This document shows, piece after piece, positions 25,338 to 34,234 of a stretch of DNA of 64,000 nucleotides (position 1 is the first letter of the stretch; each line of letters begins with the position of its first letter). The notes under the pieces are model-generated. The model was not told where the DNA came from, searched no databases, and was given only the letters and a program-made list of their open reading frames with translations. The stretch lies in NCBI GenBank assembly GCA_021792635.1, contig JAJYUH010000005.1, forward strand, positions 77,998 to 141,997, given 5' to 3'. This DNA comes from Natronospirales bacterium (GTDB lineage: Bacteria; Pseudomonadota; Gammaproteobacteria; Natronospirales; REEB76). Made by a program: the position numbers and the translations under genes.

Positions 25338-25805
25338 TCAAGGTACCTGGCCATTCAGCAATGCGCAGGAATTGTGAGGCTTAGCTGCCAACATGCGTTT
25401 TACATCTTTGGGGGAAGCCCATGAGAATGGCAATCGAGTTAGCTTATAAAACAGGTCACTCATAACCATAATCGTATAGACCCCCCCTTCCAAGTTACCC
25501 ATATCCCATTGACCATCTGGATCCCATTCCACATCGCCAGAATTCAATACAACATGATTCTTATCAGTGAAAATGAACATGCCCTTATTCTTCATTGGGA
25601 AGAACACTATGGCTGCTTGATACTTCGCCGCCTTGTAAAGTACCGCGCAGGTACTTACAAAGGCAGCTTGATGATCTTGCACCATGCCATCAAGGTAATA
25701 ATTAATATATTGGGTATCTGACGTGAATGTCACCTGATTTGCAGCGATGGCGACTAAAGATGGGAGACAAAATCCCAATGCAATAAACATTGCGCGGACT
25801 CTCAT
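25338..25805 (-). CDS. Exported protein, candidate immunity for RHS tip 1
   Basis: The 155-residue product has a clear signal peptide (MFIALGFCLPSLVAIAANQ) and an otherwise soluble sequence with IVFFPMKNKGMFIFTDKNH. No family is recognised. It lies 9 bases after RHS cassette 1 on the same strand with AAGGTGATG before its ATG. Export suggests that it neutralises a toxin acting in the periplasm. Confidence 0.55.
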   Translation of the reverse strand: MRVRAMFIALGFCLPSLVAIAANQVTFTSDTQYINYYLDGMVQDHQAAFVSTCAVLYKAAKYQAAIVFFPMKNKGMFIFTDKNHVVLNSGDVEWDPDGQWDMGNLEGGVYTIMVMSDLFYKLTRLPFSWASPKDVKRMLAAKPHNSCALLNGQVP

Positions 25806-25814
25806 ATCATCACC

Positions 25815-26993
25815 TTAGTATTTGTAAAAATTTGCGTACACGCCGATCGCGGGAAGTTGCTCAATCCGAGGTACGCCTGGATTACTGATGGTTGGATAGC
25901 TGTTATTGAGCGGTCCAAAGTTCGCGATATCGAGGGCACCGTTCCGTGGAATTGTTGATGGATTGCCTCGTAGATTAAAGCCTTGTGCCCCAGGAATTGG
26001 ATTATTTTGTGGATAATCAAGAGCGCAGGCAGCGGCAGTGACCGAACTCCTATATGCCGCGATTGCGGCGGGATTGCCGTTCCGGATTTCCGCGAGGTCC
26101 ATTGCTGTAAGAAAATCAGGAGCAATTCCACCGAGGTTTGGTCTGTTTAGTGCTACATAAGCGAGATACAGCCGTGCCGTATCTATTCCAGGACCTGATA
26201 GTGACTGGGTTTCGTTGAAGATAATCGCGGACAACTGCCCCAATGAATACGGGTATAGCCCGGATGGATCAATGAACTCAATCGGATCATTCCCGGCATA
26301 TCCATAAAGACTGGTTTCCCCTCCCGCAAACAGGATTGGATCCCGACTGATCCAGCGCCCCGTCTCCGGGTCATAATCCCGCGCGCCGAAGTGCACGAGG
26401 CCGGTGTCGGGATCGTAGAGCCCGCCGGCGAACCCGAACGGCTGAAATCCCGGATTGCTGTCGGCGGTGATGTTGCCCCACGCGTCATAACTGATCTGCT
26501 CGGCAATCGCTCCGGTACTGGCGTTCACGATCAGCACCGGACTGCCCACCTGGTTGGAGATCACCCGATACATCTCGCCAGCCTTGATGATGTAATCCGG
26601 CACGTTGGGCCGCGTGCCGTACACGAACTGCTCCACGATGTTCCCCGAGCCGTCCAGCTCGGCAACAGGCTCAAGTTGCCCATCGTAGAGAAATCCTTCG
26701 GTCAGTGTTCCGTTCACTTCCTTGCCCACCAGCCGGTTCTGGCCGTCATAAATGTAATGAATCTGCTTGCTCCCCAGGGTCACGTCCGTGAGATTGCCCA
26801 GGGCATTATAGGCATAGGTGAGGGTGCCGGTGGGCAGGGTCTCGCCGGTCAGCTCGCCGTTGGCATTGTAGCTGTAGCGATTGCCGCCGTAGGTCAGCAC
26901 GCGGTCCTGATCATCATAAGTCGCCACAGTCTGGCCGTTGACGCTTACCCGGTTGCCGTTCGGGTCAATAGGTGGCGACGATCTGGTTGCCAA
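25815..26993 (-). CDS. RHS-repeat protein, C-terminal part (cassette 1)
   Basis: The 392 readable residues have YD-repeat core (NRYSYNANGELTGETLPTG, YIYDGQNRLVGKEVNG, GLVHFGARDYDPETGRWISR) ending at the IDPSGLY junction. The tip of about 145 residues reads SLGQLSAIIFNETQSLSG and MDLAEIRNGNPAAIAAYR. The IIFNETQSL part recalls cell-wall-hydrolase-like segments, but I cannot assign it firmly. The frame starts artificially at a TTG. One extra T near 26973 breaks it from sequence reading IGNQIVATY, after which DPNGNRVSV would continue in phase. The N-terminal RHS shell is absent. Confidence 0.78.
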   Translation of the reverse strand: MATRSSPPIDPNGNRVSVNGQTVATYDDQDRVLTYGGNRYSYNANGELTGETLPTGTLTYAYNALGNLTDVTLGSKQIHYIYDGQNRLVGKEVNGTLTEGFLYDGQLEPVAELDGSGNIVEQFVYGTRPNVPDYIIKAGEMYRVISNQVGSPVLIVNASTGAIAEQISYDAWGNITADSNPGFQPFGFAGGLYDPDTGLVHFGARDYDPETGRWISRDPILFAGGETSLYGYAGNDPIEFIDPSGLYPYSLGQLSAIIFNETQSLSGPGIDTARLYLAYVALNRPNLGGIAPDFLTAMDLAEIRNGNPAAIAAYRSSVTAAACALDYPQNNPIPGAQGFNLRGNPSTIPRNGALDIANFGPLNNSYPTISNPGVPRIEQLPAIGVYANFYKY

Positions 26994-27218
26994 TCAGGCT
27001 GCCGAAACCGGTGGGGTAATCCCAACCGGGTGCAGCATTCTCGCCATCGTCCACCCAAAGAACGCAAATTCAGTAGGTCGGTCATTCCATTTCCCCAGTG
27101 GACGACCTCCTGGAAGTTACCGGCTAATTGAGCCTAAAGCAACAGTAAAATCCGGCATACAGAGGCGTTGATACGGGGTACCTTAAACCCGAAATCCAAC
27201 AGTGAATTCCGAATACCC

Positions 27219-27251
27219 AAAAAAAACAGCCCCGCATAAGCGGGGCTGTTT
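27219..27251 (-). terminator. Intrinsic terminator of the YccA-like gene
   Basis: A perfect 9-bp stem (CAGCCCCGC / GCGGGGCTG) with a 4-base loop is followed, on the minus strand, by a run of eight T. It lies 20 bases beyond the stop of the gene at 27271. Confidence 0.9.
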
Positions 27252-27270
27252 GATCTTAAGGATGGCAATA

Positions 27271-28023
27271 TCAACGTCGGGTGTTGCCCAGCAGGCGCAG
27301 GATTTCCAGATACAGCCAGATGAGCGTCACCATGAGGGCGAAGGCGCCGTACCATTCCATGTAACGCGGTGCACCCGCAGCCGCCTGTTTTGAGATCATG
27401 TCGAAATCCAGCACCAAGTTGAAAGCGGCGACGGCCACGATGAACAGGCTGATGCCGATGGACAGGCCGCTGTGGCCGAAGAGCATGGACGTGTCCACAT
27501 GGAACATACTGACCAGCCAGGTGAGCGCGTAGAAAATCACGATACCGAGGGTGGCCGCGCCCACCATCTTGTAAAGCCAGGGTGTGGCTTTGATGACACC
27601 GGTGCGATACAGGACCAGCATCCCCAGGGCCACTGCCAGCGTGAGGGCGACCGCCTGGATGACGATGCCCGGGTATTGGATATTGAAAATCGCCGAAACA
27701 CCGCCCACCACGAAACCTTCGCAGATGGCGTACAGGGGCGCGGTAATCATCGCCCAGGTGGGCTTGAAGGCTGTGGCAAGGCCGAAAATGAGGCCGCCGA
27801 TGACCCCGCCCATTACATACGGCATGACCGCGGCGCTGTCGTGCGTGGTGTACAGCCGAGACCAGCACCAGGCGGCGGTAAGCATCACCAGCACCAGCAG
27901 AATCAGGCTCTTGCCGATGGTGCCGTTGACCGTCATGCGTTCGCCGGTAATGACGCCCTGGTTCTGGAAGGCCTTGGCCCGGAGGGCCGGATTACCGGTT
28001 TTCTGGGGAAGATTCATGGGCAT
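27271..28023 (-). CDS. Bax inhibitor-1/YccA-family membrane protein
   Basis: The 250-residue inner-membrane protein has about seven transmembrane helices. The family signature is visible in GGVIGGLIFGLATAFKP, the VSAIFNIQYPGIV segment and the C-terminal FNLVLDFDMI...ARYMEWYGAFALMVTLIWLYLE. Members act as ion-leak channels or modulators of membrane proteases such as FtsH. The ATG has GGTAAAT-like spacing upstream and only a short leader. It is monocistronic, ended by a strong terminator, and divergent from the nuclease operon. Confidence 0.92.
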   Translation of the reverse strand: MPMNLPQKTGNPALRAKAFQNQGVITGERMTVNGTIGKSLILLVLVMLTAAWCWSRLYTTHDSAAVMPYVMGGVIGGLIFGLATAFKPTWAMITAPLYAICEGFVVGGVSAIFNIQYPGIVIQAVALTLAVALGMLVLYRTGVIKATPWLYKMVGAATLGIVIFYALTWLVSMFHVDTSMLFGHSGLSIGISLFIVAVAAFNLVLDFDMISKQAAAGAPRYMEWYGAFALMVTLIWLYLEILRLLGNTRR

Positions 28024-28146
28024 GTTGATTTACCTTTAGTTCGCGGGCGCTTGAGTTTGAGCAACCGTCAATTACCGCTCTGGGGTCGGTCCAATGGCGA
28101 TGCCGGGTTAAACTGTGAGACACATTATATATGGGGATGTTCCTGC

Positions 28147-30855
28147 GTGACGCAACGCCTCTGGCATGAAAGCGAAATTCTCATGGCGCTGGAGGCGGGC
28201 GCAACGGTAGTGGCGGCCAGCGAGCGGCTGGCCCGGGCCGTGCGTCTGGCCCAGGCGGAGGCGGCACGGGCGCGCGCTGCCGAGGTGTGGGAGCGTCCCG
28301 AGGTACTCAGCTGGGGCGTGTTCCTCCAGCGACAATTCTCAGTCTATGAAGAAACCCGGCTGCAACCCGGCCCCCGGCTTCTGGGCGCCCATCAGGCGGA
28401 AACCCTGTGGGAGACCGTGATCCACGCGGGCCACGCCGGCTCCGCGCTGCTGCAACCGGCGGCCACGGCTAGTGCCGCCGACGCCGCCTGGGCTGTGTGT
28501 CAGGCCTATGGGATTTCCCTTATCGAGCTGACGCAGGCAGCGGCCGGTGACGATGCGCGCCAGTTCGCGCAATGGGCACAACATTTCGTACAGCGTTGCG
28601 AGGCACACGGCCTTCTGGATCCGGCGCGCTTGCCGGATTATCTGACAACGCGGCTGATCGCGAGAGAGATCGCGCCGCCGCTGCATTGCCTGTTCGCCGG
28701 TTTCGAGGAATTCACGCCACAGCAGCAGCGGCTGTTGGCTGCGTTGCGTACGGCGGGCAGCCAAGTCGAGCAGCTGCCGGTGTCCGGTGAGTGCGCGAAC
28801 AGCCGTCAACGCATTGCCTGTGGGGATGCGCAAGCCGAGATGCAGGCGGCCGCGCGCTGGGCACGGGCGCTGCTGGAACGTTCACCCACCACGCGCATCG
28901 GCATCGTTGCCCGGGACCTGACGGAACAGCGGCAGGCATTTGCCCGCATTCTCGATCAGGTTCTGTGCCCCGGCAGGCTGCCGGGTAATCCATCTCCGCG
29001 TCCCTACAACCTCTCCATCGGCCGGGCGCTCGCGGATTGCCCGGTGGTAAGCGATGCACTGATCGTGCTGCAATCGTTGCAGCGGCACTTGCCGTTTGCA
29101 CAGGCGAGCCGCCTGCTGCGTTCGCCATTTATCGCGGCCGGTGACAGTGAATCGCCGGCGCGCGCGCGCCTCGATATCAGCCTCCGCGACGCCAATCTCG
29201 AGCAGGTGGGCCTCGGACGGTTGCTGATGCTGGCGGAGCAAGGCGGTGAAACCCAGACATTGAAATCGGCGCTGGAGGCGGTCTTGCAACTGCTGCGCGC
29301 CACCCCGGCGCGGCAACTGCCCAGCGCCTGGTCGAAGTCTTTTGCTGCGTTACTCAAGGCATTCCGCTGGCCGGGGGAACGCACCCCCGATGCCGGCGAG
29401 TACCAGGCGGTGCAGAGCTTGCGTGAAGTGCTGGGGGATTTCGCTCGACTGGATGCGGTGTTACAACCCATCCAGGCGGAGGACGCACTCAGGCGTTTCA
29501 CGCGGCTGGTCTCGCAGCGCGAGTTCCAGCCGGCGAGCGCGGATGTGGCGTTGCAGGTGCTCGGCATTCCGGAAACCGCCGGTCTGCAATTCGACCACCT
29601 GTGGATCATGGGGTTGACCGACGATGTGTGGCCACCGAGTCCGCGTCCCGATCCGTTTATCCCCTGGACGATCCAGCGGCGTCACCAGCTGCCGCATGCC
29701 AGCGCTGCACGCGAGCTGGATTACGCCACCCGTCTCACGGCCCGTCTTCTGAACAGCGCTTCCGATGTGGTGGTGAGCACACCACAGCGTAATGCGGATA
29801 CGGAATTGCGCTGCAGTCCGCTGCTGGCGGATATCGAACTGACAGTGCCAGCGCATCTGCTGCAAAGTCCGGCGCAGTACTGGCATGAGCGCCTGCAGAA
29901 AGAGGCTGCCGCGGCTCTTACGGAATTCACGGATGAACAGGGGCCGCCGCTGGCGGAGGCCGGTATCGTCGCGGGCGGCACCAAGGTGCTGCAGGCGCAG
30001 GCGGCCTGTCCGTTCCAGTGCTTCGCTATATATAGGTTGGGCGCGCAGCCACTGGCGAGGCCGTCGCCCGGACTTAGCCCGATGGCACGCGGCTCACTGT
30101 TGCACGAAGTCCTGGCACGTCTGTGGGAGCGACTCAGGGATCACGCCACTCTCGCGGGCTTGCCGACTGGCGAGCGTGTGCAGCAGGTCGAAGACTGCGT
30201 CACCCAGGTGGTGAACAAGTTTGCGTCGCGCAATCCCGATGTCTTCACACCGAATTTCAAGCGACTGGAAAAGGAGCGCCTCACGAGATTGATCGCAGCG
30301 TGGCTTGAAATCGAAGCAATGCGCGCTCCGTTCAGTGTCGAAAAGCCTGAGCAGGAGCGGAGCGTGACGCTAGGCCGTCTCAGGCTCAACACCCGTGTGG
30401 ACCGCGTTGACCGGCTGCCGGACGGTGCGCATGTGGTCATCGACTACAAAAGCGGTGAAGCCGACCCGCGCGACTGGCTGGGTGTACGGCCGGATGAACC
30501 GCAGCTGCCGATCTATGCGGTGTCGGATCCGCAACCGCCGACGGCGGTGTTGTTCGCACAGCTGCGCGCCGGCGATCTGCGTTATCGCGGAGTTGCCGAA
30601 CAGGGTGGGCTGGTGCCGGAGGTCGGAGACTATGGCTCTGCGCGCAAAAAACCGGATGACCCGCAAGATTGGCCCGCATTGCTGGCGCACTGGCAAGTCG
30701 CGGTGACGGCGCTGGCGGAAGAATTCGTGCAGGGGGTCGCACGCGTGGCTCCAAAATGCGGCGCCGATACCTGCCGCTACTGCCATCTGCAAGCACTGTG
30801 TCGAATCTATGAGCGCGATGCTTTGAGCAGGGAGGGCGATGATGCGCAAGGGTGA
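28147..30855 (+). CDS. AddB-like PD-(D/E)XK nuclease, probable DNA repair protein
   Basis: This partner of the AddA-like helicase processes double-strand ends. The product is about 902 residues with an inactivated helicase-like N-terminal part (AASERLARAVR, FAGFEEFTPQQQRLL). The C-terminal RecB-family nuclease domain has HVVIDYKSGE near residue 764, and Cys ligands of an iron-sulfur cluster at about 620 (AACPFQCF) and 872-882 (CGADTCRYCHLQALC). I chose GTG at 28147, preceded by GGGGAT; ATG at 28183 is an alternative. The frame is open far upstream but that part overlaps yccA antisense. The stop overlaps the helicase gene by 17 bases. Confidence 0.9.
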   Translation: MTQRLWHESEILMALEAGATVVAASERLARAVRLAQAEAARARAAEVWERPEVLSWGVFLQRQFSVYEETRLQPGPRLLGAHQAETLWETVIHAGHAGSALLQPAATASAADAAWAVCQAYGISLIELTQAAAGDDARQFAQWAQHFVQRCEAHGLLDPARLPDYLTTRLIAREIAPPLHCLFAGFEEFTPQQQRLLAALRTAGSQVEQLPVSGECANSRQRIACGDAQAEMQAAARWARALLERSPTTRIGIVARDLTEQRQAFARILDQVLCPGRLPGNPSPRPYNLSIGRALADCPVVSDALIVLQSLQRHLPFAQASRLLRSPFIAAGDSESPARARLDISLRDANLEQVGLGRLLMLAEQGGETQTLKSALEAVLQLLRATPARQLPSAWSKSFAALLKAFRWPGERTPDAGEYQAVQSLREVLGDFARLDAVLQPIQAEDALRRFTRLVSQREFQPASADVALQVLGIPETAGLQFDHLWIMGLTDDVWPPSPRPDPFIPWTIQRRHQLPHASAARELDYATRLTARLLNSASDVVVSTPQRNADTELRCSPLLADIELTVPAHLLQSPAQYWHERLQKEAAAALTEFTDEQGPPLAEAGIVAGGTKVLQAQAACPFQCFAIYRLGAQPLARPSPGLSPMARGSLLHEVLARLWERLRDHATLAGLPTGERVQQVEDCVTQVVNKFASRNPDVFTPNFKRLEKERLTRLIAAWLEIEAMRAPFSVEKPEQERSVTLGRLRLNTRVDRVDRLPDGAHVVIDYKSGEADPRDWLGVRPDEPQLPIYAVSDPQPPTAVLFAQLRAGDLRYRGVAEQGGLVPEVGDYGSARKKPDDPQDWPALLAHWQVAVTALAEEFVQGVARVAPKCGADTCRYCHLQALCRIYERDALSREGDDAQG

Positions 30856-33800
30856 TCATCCACCAGCGGATGCCGCTGTGCGCGCCCACGCCCTGGATCC
30901 GCGCCAGTCGTTCATCGTGCAGGCGCCGGCCGGCTCCGGCAAGACCGAACTCCTGACCCAGCGTTTCCTGACACTGCTCGCGGTGGTGGAGGAACCGGAA
31001 GAGATCCTGGCCATCACTTTCACCAAGAAAGCCGCCGGCGAGATGCGCATGCGCGTCGCGCGCGCGCTGGAACTGGATGATGCCCAGGCGCCGGCGGAAG
31101 CGCACAAACGGCATACCTGGGAACTGGCGCAACGCGCGCGTGCCCGCGACCGGCTGCGTGGCTGGAACATCGTACGCCATCCGGCGCGTCTGCGTATCCA
31201 GACCATTGATTCCCTGAATGCCGAGCTCACCCGGCGCATGCCGTTGCTGTCGAAGTTCGGCACACAACCGGGGATCGTCGAACGTCCTGAACCGCTGTAT
31301 CTGGAAGCAGCGCGCCGCACGCTCGCCCTGCTGGAAGACGGTGAGCCGCAGCAGACCCAGGCCGTGAGCGCCTTGCTTGTGCATCTGGACAACAGCTTGC
31401 CGCGGGTGATGCAGCTGATTGCCGACATGCTGCCGCGCCGCGACCAATGGTTGCAGCATACGCTTGTGCAGTCCGGTGGCTTGAGACGCAAGCAGCTGGA
31501 ACTCGCGCTGCAGGAAGAAGTGCGCGTGGCGCTGGCGCAGTTGCTGTATGCCATACCCGCCGATTGCCGTGAACATCTGGCGGAACTGGCAAGCAAGGCC
31601 GCCGCAAGCTTGCGCCTTCAATCCGCCATATCGGAGATCGTCGCGTGTGCGGACCTTAAAACCCTGCCCAGCACAAACCCGGAGGATTTGCCGGCCTGGC
31701 GCGGCATCGCCGAACTCTTTCTCACCGACCGCAATGAGTGGCGCCGGCAGATCAATGCCAGGCAGGGCTTCCCGCCGGAGGGCCGTAATGACAAGACGCG
31801 CGTACAGGAACTGCTGAGACGTTTCACTGAACTGGAGTCCCTGCGTGACTCGCTCGAACGTGCGCGCACATTGCCACAACCGCGTTACCCGGAGAACCAA
31901 TGGCAGGTGCTGGATGCGTTGTTGAGTCTGCTGCCGCTGGCGGTAGCTCAGTTGCAACTGGTGTTCATGGAACACGGCGAAGTGGATTACGCCGAGGTAT
32001 CTCTGCGTGCCTTGCAGGCACTGGGCACCGAGGATGATCCCACGGACCTGAATCTGACCCTGGATCACCGCCTGCAGCATATCCTGGTGGACGAGTTCCA
32101 GGACACCTCGGTGAATCAAACCGATCTCCTGACACGGCTCAGCGCCGGCTGGCAGGCCGATGATGGCCGTACCCTGTTTCTGGTGGGCGACCCCATGCAG
32201 TCCATCTACCGTTTCCGGGAGGCGGAAGTGGGCCTGTTCCTGCGGGCAAGGCAGGCGGGCCTGGGTCAGATAGCGCTCACGCCCCTGACCCTGAGCGCGA
32301 ATTTCCGTTCCCAGGCGGGATTGGTGCGCTGGTTCAATGACACCTTTGAGCAACTATTCCCGCATCAGGATGACATCGCCAGCGGTGCCGTGTCCTATGC
32401 CGGGGCAAGCGCACAATACATGGCGATGGAGGGTGCGGCGGTCAGCCTGCACACGCTGCTGCAGCGCGATCCCATCACCGAAGCGGCGCAGGTGACGGCC
32501 GTTATCACGGCAGCACGGGCAGAACGTCCGGATATGCGCATCGCGGTGCTGGCCCGTGCCAAAGCCCATCTTGCGTTCATCATTCGCCGTTTACGGACAC
32601 TGGACATTCCCTTCCGCGCGGTCGAACTGGAGAAACTGGGCGACCGGCCGGTGGTGCAGGATCTGCTGGCCCTGACCCGGGCGCTGCTGCATCCGGCGGA
32701 CCGGACTGCGTGGCTCGCGAGTTTGCGTGCGCCTTGGTGCGGGCTCAGCCTGTCGGCGCTGCACGCGCTGGCGGGCCGCGATGAGGCCATGACGATTCCG
32801 GAACGGTTGCATGATGAAGGTCTCATGGCCAGTCTCCAGCCGCAGGTGGACGGGACGCGTTTCGAATCGGTACGTGGGATCCTGCTGGAGGCGCTTGCCG
32901 ACCGCCGGCGCGGCAGCCTGCGGGCACAGGTGGAGGGCGTATGGCTGCAACTGGCGGCGCCCGCCACGCTGAAGTCGGTCGAAGATCTGGCGGACGCCGA
33001 GGCCTACCTGGAGTTGCTGGAAACATTGGATGACGGCGGCGAACTGCGGGATGAGGCGGAATTGGAAACTGCCCTCACGGATCTGTTCGCGCGCCCCGAT
33101 CCACGCGCGGATGAGTCGCTGCAGCTCATGACCATCCATAAGGCCAAGGGATTGGAGTTCGACATGGTGATGGTGCCCGCTCTGGGTGCCGGGCCGGGGA
33201 GGCGCGATAAGCCGCTGCTCACCTGGCTGGAACGTCCGCGGTCCACGGGCCGCAATGACCTGCTGCTGGCGCCGCTGGAACCCAAGGGCGGCGAGCAAGA
33301 CCCCATTTACCAGTTCATCCTCTCCCTCAAGCGCGGGCAGGAGCATCTGGAGATGACGCGCCTGCTGTATGTGGCGGCTACCCGGGCGCGGGAAAAGCTG
33401 CATCTGTTCGGTCACACCACGGTGCGGGAAAAGGACGGCGAACGCAATCTGGCGGAGCCGCGTGCCGAATCGTTGCTGGGATTGCTGTGGCCGGTGGTCA
33501 GGGGAGATTTCGAAACGGCTCTCCACCGGCAGGACGCGATGGCGCCGGTGCCGGAGGAACAATGCACGGTCTCCATGCCGCTGCGGCGTCTGCGCCCGGA
33601 TTGGCAGATGCCTGCGCCGGATAGCTCCATTATTTGGCCGGTGGCTGCTGAAACCCTGGCGGCTGAAGAGCGGGAACTCCTGGAATTCGAGTGGGTCGGG
33701 GATACCTTGCGACATGTGGGTAGCGTAGTTCACCGCCTGCTGCAGCGCATCGCCGCGGATGATGCAGCCCCTTGGGATGAGCCACGCGTGCGCGCATTGA

Positions 33801-34234
33801 TGCCGCTGATCACACATTGGTTGTTGGAATTGGGCGTCGCAGAAATGGAACTGGATGCTGCTGCGGTTGATGTGTCGCAGGCTTTGACTGCGACCCTCGC
33901 GGATACCCGAGGTCAATGGATATTGGACCCGCGGCATGCGCAGGCGCGCTCAGAATACGCGCTGAGCCATTTCGACGGACAGCGCCTGGCCACGGGTGTC
34001 ATTGACCGCACCTTCGTTAGCGAGGACGGCACCCGCTGGATCGTGGATTACAAAACCAGCCGCCATCGCGGCGGCGATGTTGAGGCGTTTCTGGTGCGGG
34101 AGCAGACGCGCTACCGCAAGCAACTGGATGGTTACGCCAAGCTGATACGCGGCCTGGAACAGCGGCGTGTTAAAGTAGGATTGTACTTCCCGCTGTTGCG
34201 GCGCTTCGTGGAATGGGAACCCGCCGATGGCTGA
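30839..34234 (+). CDS. AddA-like UvrD/Rep-family helicase-nuclease
   Basis: The 1131-residue superfamily 1A helicase carries a C-terminal RecB nuclease domain, analogous to AddA or RecB, for recombinational repair. Motif I AGSGKT lies at 31-36, VDEFQDTS (motif II) near 416, GDPMQSIYRFREAE (motif III), TIHKAKGLEFD (motif V) near 764 and VAATRAREKLH (motif VI). The nuclease WIVDYKTSRH lies near 1068. A Met at the second codon is possible. It overlaps both neighbours, so the three genes form one operon. The pair replaces RecBCD-type activity if recBCD is absent elsewhere. Confidence 0.93.
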   Translation: MMRKGDHPPADAAVRAHALDPRQSFIVQAPAGSGKTELLTQRFLTLLAVVEEPEEILAITFTKKAAGEMRMRVARALELDDAQAPAEAHKRHTWELAQRARARDRLRGWNIVRHPARLRIQTIDSLNAELTRRMPLLSKFGTQPGIVERPEPLYLEAARRTLALLEDGEPQQTQAVSALLVHLDNSLPRVMQLIADMLPRRDQWLQHTLVQSGGLRRKQLELALQEEVRVALAQLLYAIPADCREHLAELASKAAASLRLQSAISEIVACADLKTLPSTNPEDLPAWRGIAELFLTDRNEWRRQINARQGFPPEGRNDKTRVQELLRRFTELESLRDSLERARTLPQPRYPENQWQVLDALLSLLPLAVAQLQLVFMEHGEVDYAEVSLRALQALGTEDDPTDLNLTLDHRLQHILVDEFQDTSVNQTDLLTRLSAGWQADDGRTLFLVGDPMQSIYRFREAEVGLFLRARQAGLGQIALTPLTLSANFRSQAGLVRWFNDTFEQLFPHQDDIASGAVSYAGASAQYMAMEGAAVSLHTLLQRDPITEAAQVTAVITAARAERPDMRIAVLARAKAHLAFIIRRLRTLDIPFRAVELEKLGDRPVVQDLLALTRALLHPADRTAWLASLRAPWCGLSLSALHALAGRDEAMTIPERLHDEGLMASLQPQVDGTRFESVRGILLEALADRRRGSLRAQVEGVWLQLAAPATLKSVEDLADAEAYLELLETLDDGGELRDEAELETALTDLFARPDPRADESLQLMTIHKAKGLEFDMVMVPALGAGPGRRDKPLLTWLERPRSTGRNDLLLAPLEPKGGEQDPIYQFILSLKRGQEHLEMTRLLYVAATRAREKLHLFGHTTVREKDGERNLAEPRAESLLGLLWPVVRGDFETALHRQDAMAPVPEEQCTVSMPLRRLRPDWQMPAPDSSIIWPVAAETLAAEERELLEFEWVGDTLRHVGSVVHRLLQRIAADDAAPWDEPRVRALMPLITHWLLELGVAEMELDAAAVDVSQALTATLADTRGQWILDPRHAQARSEYALSHFDGQRLATGVIDRTFVSEDGTRWIVDYKTSRHRGGDVEAFLVREQTRYRKQLDGYAKLIRGLEQRRVKVGLYFPLLRRFVEWEPADG

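Noticed and set aside
24821..26752. CRISPR or tandem-repeat array
   Set aside because: The repeats are long coding blocks of RHS core, not short repeats with spacers; no CRISPR array or cas gene was seen in the window.
27472..28146. N-terminal extension of the AddB-like protein by about 225 codons
   Set aside because: This part is antisense to the YccA-like gene and has no similarity to AddB/RecB-type proteins; a GTG with a ribosome-binding site at 28147 starts the conserved region.
30437..32353. 638-codon open frame on the minus strand
   Set aside because: It lies antisense to the AddB-like and AddA-like genes in GC-rich DNA where third-position bias keeps the opposite frame open; it has no protein-like features.
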